64,000 nt of DNA from Aurantimicrobium minutum. Its GTDB lineage: Bacteria; Actinomycetota; Actinomycetes; Actinomycetales; Microbacteriaceae. Below, in pieces: positions 60,325 to 64,000 of this stretch. The stretch spans positions 124,001 to 188,000 of the forward strand of contig NZ_JARXVT010000001.1 in assembly GCF_029892845.1 (NCBI RefSeq). Direction: 5' to 3'. The notes under the pieces were generated by a model. It ran no database searches and was not told where the DNA came from. It saw nothing but the letters and a program-made list of their open reading frames with translations. The position numbers and the translations under genes were made by a program. Each line of letters starts with the position of its first letter. Positions within the stretch are counted from its first letter, which is position 1.

Positions 60325-61068
60325 TTAGTTTCCCTTTGCGACCTTCACAATGAGGTCGATGTAAGTCTTCTTTGCAATCCCCACGCTGAGGTTCTTCACT
60401 GCACGGGCATCCATGCTCTTTGTGCTCACGTGGTGACCAGCAGACCAGGAAGCAAAACCGTGAGTCATCCAGGCAATATGGCCAGCAGTCAGCACAGCAC
60501 CAGGGTTAGTCAGGCTTAAAGTGCGGGGCAAGTTGTCTTTATCGAACTCAACAGAACTGACTTTGCCACTGCGCAAATCTGCAACGCACACAGCAACAAG
60601 CGCCAGGTGATAGTCGAAGAGCTCTTCCATCTCTTTTTGGTAGCGCTCTTTAACAAGAATTTGTGAATCGAAGGAAGCAAGTGGGTGTTGTAGGAGGAGA
60701 TACATTCCTTCAAACTTCGCGGCCCATTTAGCTTCTTCAACGACGAATGCTCTTAATCTTTTTTCAGGGTTTGACGGTGCTTTTTGAATTGAGTCGACGA
60801 CATTCTTCGACCACAGTTGGTAGGCCCACCAGGTGGCTTCGGCAATGAGGCCATCCCGGTTACCAAAGTGGTAGTTCACAAGAGGATGCTTCAAGCCAAG
60901 GCGGTCGCAGACCCGCATGGGGCTGAAATCTGCCGGTCCAACGTCTCTGATGTCCTCAATGGCGAGCATGATCATCTTCTCGCGGGTGGAAGGGTCTGCC
61001 ACTGGGCCAAGCTTTAACCAGTCAGCAGCAGCGTACACGCTCGCGTCTGAAAGGTTCCTTTTAGGCAT
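60325..61068 (-). CDS. TetR-family regulator
   Basis: A 247-residue regulator. An N-terminal arm of about 28 residues precedes the HTH (about 29-70): REKMIMLAIEDIRDVG...MRVCDRLGLKHPLVNYHFGNRDGLIAEA. The LVNYHF...RDGLI segment is the conserved TetR recognition helix. It is divergent from the third surface-protein gene, with palindromes in the gap between them, so it probably controls that gene or itself. Ligand unknown. Confidence 0.87.
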   Translation of the reverse strand: MPKRNLSDASVYAAADWLKLGPVADPSTREKMIMLAIEDIRDVGPADFSPMRVCDRLGLKHPLVNYHFGNRDGLIAEATWWAYQLWSKNVVDSIQKAPSNPEKRLRAFVVEEAKWAAKFEGMYLLLQHPLASFDSQILVKERYQKEMEELFDYHLALVAVCVADLRSGKVSSVEFDKDNLPRTLSLTNPGAVLTAGHIAWMTHGFASWSAGHHVSTKSMDARAVKNLSVGIAKKTYIDLIVKVAKGN

Positions 61069-61119
61069 GCCAACAGGATACCCCTGACGTGACGTAAATA
61101 TTGAGCAATCGAGCGGTTG

Positions 61120-61163
61120 GACACCTTGAACAGGTGTCTATATCTTTAACTGACGTTAGTTAA
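61120..61163. promoter_or_regulatory. Two palindromes between the TetR and surface-protein genes
   Basis: GACACCT-TGAAC-AGGTGTC (61120-61138) is a perfect 7-bp inverted repeat. TTAACTGACGTTAGTTAA (61146-61163) is an 18-bp near-palindrome 24 bp before the surface-protein start. Both are candidate sites for the divergent TetR regulator. Confidence 0.6.
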
Positions 61164-61187
61164 AAATTTATACTTAAGGAATCATTA

Positions 61188-63167
61188 ATGGGCAACCGCA
61201 ACGAGCAGATTAGTGCAGGACGTTTCAGCAAAAAGTTTTTAACCACATTAATCTCGTCATTCGTTACTGCGGCAATTACTTTAGTTAGTGCTGTTGCTTT
61301 TGTTGTACCAGCGCATGCTGCGGCTGGAGACCCCATAATCTCAATCCCAGGGGGATACACCTGGGCTTCATCGGGGACGACCCTAAATCCGCAACCTATA
61401 ACAATTTCATTCATCACCCCCATTGGAATTGTTCCTGATTCGAGTCCATCTGGCGCTTACTCGAATTCAAATTATTTAGCATTCCAATTCGGCTCTATGC
61501 CTGGCGGAACTTTGGGTAGCTCCGCTATGTCTACCTCTGGTTGTGCGTATGCACCAACTTGTACTGGTATTTCTGTTACCGCCGTTGACCCTTCTGGTAA
61601 TCAGATTTCATTATCAGGGGCACAGTTGCGAACTCAGATGGATGGCTCCACTGTTAGTGGTGCAGTCACCGCATATACCAGAGGCACCACGGTTCCAAGT
61701 GGCTCGACAATCACTCTGGTTATTGATGCGGGTTACGTTGTGCTTGGAAACAACACAGCGGTTAGAGGCGAAGTGAAAAACATCACCACCTCGTCTTCGG
61801 CATCAACAACCGCTTATGTTAATTTCCACACCATGCGCTCAGTAGCGTTTAACGCTAATGGCGGCACAGGTTCAATGTCCGAACAGTGGTCAACTCCTAG
61901 AGGAAAGCTGTCCGCTTCAACACTGACACCACCTGCTGGGAAAACTTTTCTCGGTTGGAGTTCGACTCAAAGTGCAACTACAGCAACTTATCTTGATCAG
62001 GCATCGACTTTCCCATTCAATGCTTGGGCTCAAACTCTGTATGCCGTTTGGGGAGTGTCAACAAGAACAGTGACATTCCATGCGGACTTTAATGGTGCGT
62101 CTCCTGCCACAACAACACAGTCAGGTAACTCTGGTACCTCAGCTAATCTAAACGGCACGTTTACCCGTCCTGGTTACATGTTGAGTGGTTGGGCCACAAA
62201 CTCAGGTGGCCCAACAACATATTCTCCGGTCCAAAACTTCACCTTTAACGCTGACACAGACCTCTATGCTTTGTGGACGGCAAACACAAACACAGTCACC
62301 TATCACAGTGACCATGGTGTTGTACCTGGTAACGGATCCTTTTCCACGGGGGGAAATCTCACCCTGCCTTCACCTTTGTCCGCAGCGGGATATCGGTTCG
62401 ATGGCTGGTTCGAGGCTTCGTCTGGAGGTTTAGCCCTTTCAAGCGGATATAACCCTTCAGCAACAAACAACATTGATATTTACGCTCATTGGACATCACT
62501 TTTGCGGACCGTTAGTTTCAACGCAAATGGCGGTACTGGAATCATGCCAGATCAATCAGGCTTTGCAACCACAACCTTGAATACAAACACAATCGCTAGA
62601 ACTGGTTATGGCTTCACTGGTTGGAACACCATTGCTAACGGTTCTGGTACTGCTTACGCAGTTGACGCAACCCACCCATTCACTTCAAGTGAAACCCTCT
62701 ACGCACAGTGGCGGGCACTTCCAGCTACTCCAATTGCTGCAGTAGATATCCAAGTTCCAGTTGGATCGGCAATTGCTAACGCTCCTGTTGACCTCGATGT
62801 AGACGGCCTCAAGGACCAGACCGGCTACACCGTAACCGTGTTCTCCACCCCTCAGATCATTGACCAGGGAACAATCTGGTCAGGACGCTTAAACACGACG
62901 GTTCGTATTCCTTCGAACCTTGAAGCGGGTTGGCACCGATTGGTCATTGAGGGAACAGCAGCAGACGGAACTCCCTGGACTGAAGAGAACTTCTTCAAGG
63001 TTTCTCCAGGAGGCATCCTCCTGGCAACGAGTGAAGTTGTTCCTGCAGAACTCGCAATGACAGGTAGTCAGGCAGTTCCTGTGTTCTATAGCGCAGGCTT
63101 CCTAATTCTGCTGGGCTTCGGATTCCTTGCTGCGAATGTGACTCTTCGCCGTCGCAACAACAAGTAA
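61188..63167 (+). CDS. Large secreted LAxTG surface protein with four InlB-type repeats
   Basis: A 659-residue protein. Signal segment about residues 16-46 (ending VPAHA), a beta-rich region of about 170 residues, then four Flg_new/InlB B-repeats of about 70 residues, each ending in LYA-W or IYAHW. Then comes a beta-sandwich-like domain of about 110 residues (DIQVPVGSAIANAPVDLDVDG) and a C-terminal LAMTG with hydrophobic helix and LRRRNNK tail, a sortase E-type signal. Probably wall-anchored and possibly adhesive. It is divergent from a TetR gene. Its signal and repeat parts differ from the tandem pair at 38-39.8 kb. Confidence 0.85.
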   Translation: MGNRNEQISAGRFSKKFLTTLISSFVTAAITLVSAVAFVVPAHAAAGDPIISIPGGYTWASSGTTLNPQPITISFITPIGIVPDSSPSGAYSNSNYLAFQFGSMPGGTLGSSAMSTSGCAYAPTCTGISVTAVDPSGNQISLSGAQLRTQMDGSTVSGAVTAYTRGTTVPSGSTITLVIDAGYVVLGNNTAVRGEVKNITTSSSASTTAYVNFHTMRSVAFNANGGTGSMSEQWSTPRGKLSASTLTPPAGKTFLGWSSTQSATTATYLDQASTFPFNAWAQTLYAVWGVSTRTVTFHADFNGASPATTTQSGNSGTSANLNGTFTRPGYMLSGWATNSGGPTTYSPVQNFTFNADTDLYALWTANTNTVTYHSDHGVVPGNGSFSTGGNLTLPSPLSAAGYRFDGWFEASSGGLALSSGYNPSATNNIDIYAHWTSLLRTVSFNANGGTGIMPDQSGFATTTLNTNTIARTGYGFTGWNTIANGSGTAYAVDATHPFTSSETLYAQWRALPATPIAAVDIQVPVGSAIANAPVDLDVDGLKDQTGYTVTVFSTPQIIDQGTIWSGRLNTTVRIPSNLEAGWHRLVIEGTAADGTPWTEENFFKVSPGGILLATSEVVPAELAMTGSQAVPVFYSAGFLILLGFGFLAANVTLRRRNNK

Positions 63168-63217
63168 CAGCAGATCCGTCTGGGTCACACCGAGGACTTT
63201 CTCAACCTGACCTGCTT

Positions 63218-63248
63218 CGTGAGGCCCCGGCTATGCCGGGGCCTCACG
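63218..63248 (+). terminator. Hairpin after the third surface-protein gene
   Basis: A 14-bp perfect stem, CGTGAGGCCCCGGC (63218-63231) with GCCGGGGCCTCACG (63235-63248), and a 3-base loop. It lacks a U-run, so it may act as a weak terminator or 3' end protector. Confidence 0.6.
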
Positions 63249-63367
63249 AGGTTAACAACATGTACTCCACAATTACTGAGAAGTAGTACTTATCCGCGAA
63301 TCCAGGGGATTGGAGAATGAACACCGCCAGGGTTTCTATATTCGTTCCATGACAACCACATATGCAC

Positions 63368-63392
63368 TTGTATATACTTTGGATATATACAA
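63368..63392 (+). promoter_or_regulatory. Operator of the VapBC module
   Basis: TTGTATATA (63368-63376) and TATATACAA (63384-63392) form a 9-bp inverted repeat with a 7-base spacer, just before the GGAG and GTG of vapB. Autoregulation by VapBC is expected. Confidence 0.7.
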
Positions 63393-63402
63393 GGAGCCAC
63401 CG

Positions 63403-63645
63403 GTGATTACAAGCAAACTATTTCTGAACAACACCACCCAAGCGGTGAGGTTGCCCAAAGAAGTTGCATTTCCCCCACATGTTTCAGAGGTTGAAATTAT
63501 TGTTCAGGGGAATAACAGACTTCTAGTACCCAAAAAAGACTTAATAAGTTGGATGCTTGAATCTCCTGGATTTACGGATGATTTCACTACTGACCCTCCT
63601 GAAAATGAACTTCCACCTAGAGAGTTCTCGTGGGACGAGGAATGA
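63403..63645 (+). CDS. vapB: VapB-type antitoxin
   Basis: An 80-residue antitoxin. SKLFLNNTTQAVRLPKEVAF is the AbrB-type swapped-hairpin N-terminus of VagC/VapB; the acidic C-terminus (DDFTTDPPENELPPREFSWDEE) would wrap the toxin. Start is GTG at 63403 with AAGGAG upstream, right after the operator palindrome; an upstream in-frame start would span the operator. Its TGA overlaps the vapC ATG (ATGA). Confidence 0.88.
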   Translation: MITSKLFLNNTTQAVRLPKEVAFPPHVSEVEIIVQGNNRLLVPKKDLISWMLESPGFTDDFTTDPPENELPPREFSWDEE

Positions 63646-64000
63646 AATTTTTGGTAGATAGTGATGTTCTCATCGAACTCATCAGAATGAAAAAGATTGA
63701 TGTAGTTGAGAAATTTGAGACTCATTATTCAGATTGCGTTCTTTCCAGCGTGACGGTTGCAGAACTGGATTATGGGGTTAGGAAATCTCAAAAACAAGAG
63801 CATAATCGTGAACAGCTTGACCGAGTGCTGCAGGTTTTCAGGGTTATTGACTTCACTTATCAGGATGCGTTACATGCAGGTGAAATTCGTGCAGAGCTTG
63901 AAAGCACCGGACGACGAATTGGTGAGCACGATACTTTAATCGCTGCACAGGCTCGATCGAGGGAACTAACTCTCGTAACGGGAAATGTTCGAGAATTCGA
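63642..64000 (+). CDS. vapC: VapC-type PIN-domain toxin (3' end outside the window)
   Basis: The first 119 residues of a PIN-domain ribonuclease. Acidic residues of the active site are visible: D6 (LVDSDVLIEL), E41 (VAELDYG) and D97 (EHDTLIAAQA); NVREF follows in the usual place. Most VapC toxins are about 130-135 residues, so only the last dozen or so codons are missing. Start at 63642 overlaps vapB by 4 bp. Confidence 0.92.
   Translation, partial: MKFLVDSDVLIELIRMKKIDVVEKFETHYSDCVLSSVTVAELDYGVRKSQKQEHNREQLDRVLQVFRVIDFTYQDALHAGEIRAELESTGRRIGEHDTLIAAQARSRELTLVTGNVREF

Overview
The window looks like chromosomal DNA of a small-genome actinobacterium, most likely of the family Microbacteriaceae. 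Reasons: moderate-to-high GC, many GTG/TTG starts and apparently leaderless genes, LAxTG (sortase E type) surface proteins, a DtxR/IdeR regulator, SepX/GlpR, DUF3027, DUF3048, LytR_C and XPB-type helicase genes, and gene order shared with Mycobacterium tuberculosis. The shared order, from memory, includes XPB helicase / helicase-associated protein / CspB / DUF3027 / serC; FmdB / 5-FTHF cyclo-ligase / RimJ-like / SepX; and pmt / rsmI / metG / tatD / ksgA / ispE. No rRNA, CRISPR array or complete transposon is present. No gene-free stretch exceeds 300 bases; the longer gaps are described where they fall.

Layout. 1-14.5 kb: LytR_C protein (cut by the window edge), cold-shock protein, DUF3048 lipoprotein, CIRCE-controlled groEL, a WXG100 protein, a two-component system, an XPB helicase pair, a second cold-shock protein with DUF3027, serC, an IdeR/DtxR regulator, and an NlpC/P60-like hydrolase behind a structured leader. 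14.3-15.1 kb: an Arg-rich leader ORF with hairpins, an HNH nuclease and tRNA-Arg(CCU). 15.1-19.2 kb: an integrated, decaying island at the 3' end of the tRNA, holding a broken serine recombinase, two cation efflux proteins and a CmtR-type metal sensor. 19.2-20.3 kb: a Phd/RelE-like toxin-antitoxin pair and a small Cys-rich protein facing a CsoR-like operator. 20.3-33.9 kb: rlmN, a giant helicase/nuclease-like protein with degenerate motifs, folate, SepX, SDR, pdxH and aminotransferase genes. 34-37.8 kb: the ribonucleotide reductase operon. 37.9-39.8 kb: two tandem LAxTG surface proteins. 39.9-49.3 kb: hrpA, an MFS transporter, mmuM, sdaA and a protein mannosyltransferase. 49.3-56.2 kb: rsmI-metG-tatD-ksgA-ispE-ABC-F. 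56.2-64 kb: HicAB, MarR, tRNA-Gln, glmU-prs, TetR, a third LAxTG protein and VapBC (cut by the window edge).

The points that most deserve a second look: (1) the ribonucleotide reductase large subunit lacks its redox-active CxxC tail, and a 26-residue ORF that overlaps its stop codon (TAATG) and has its own Shine-Dalgarno encodes exactly such a tail; (2) its small subunit has Phe where the radical Tyr normally sits and Glu as first metal ligand, the pattern of subclass Ic (Mn/Fe) enzymes; (3) the 1346-residue DUF4011/UPF1-like helicase-nuclease has lost the Walker A Lys, the Walker B Glu and probably a nuclease Asp, so it looks like a conserved pseudo-enzyme; (4) a CsoR-type operator lies between a 53-residue Cys-rich protein and rlmN with no CsoR gene nearby; (5) structured leaders precede the NlpC/P60-like gene and the HNH gene. 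All family assignments rest on reading motifs by eye; no database search was run.
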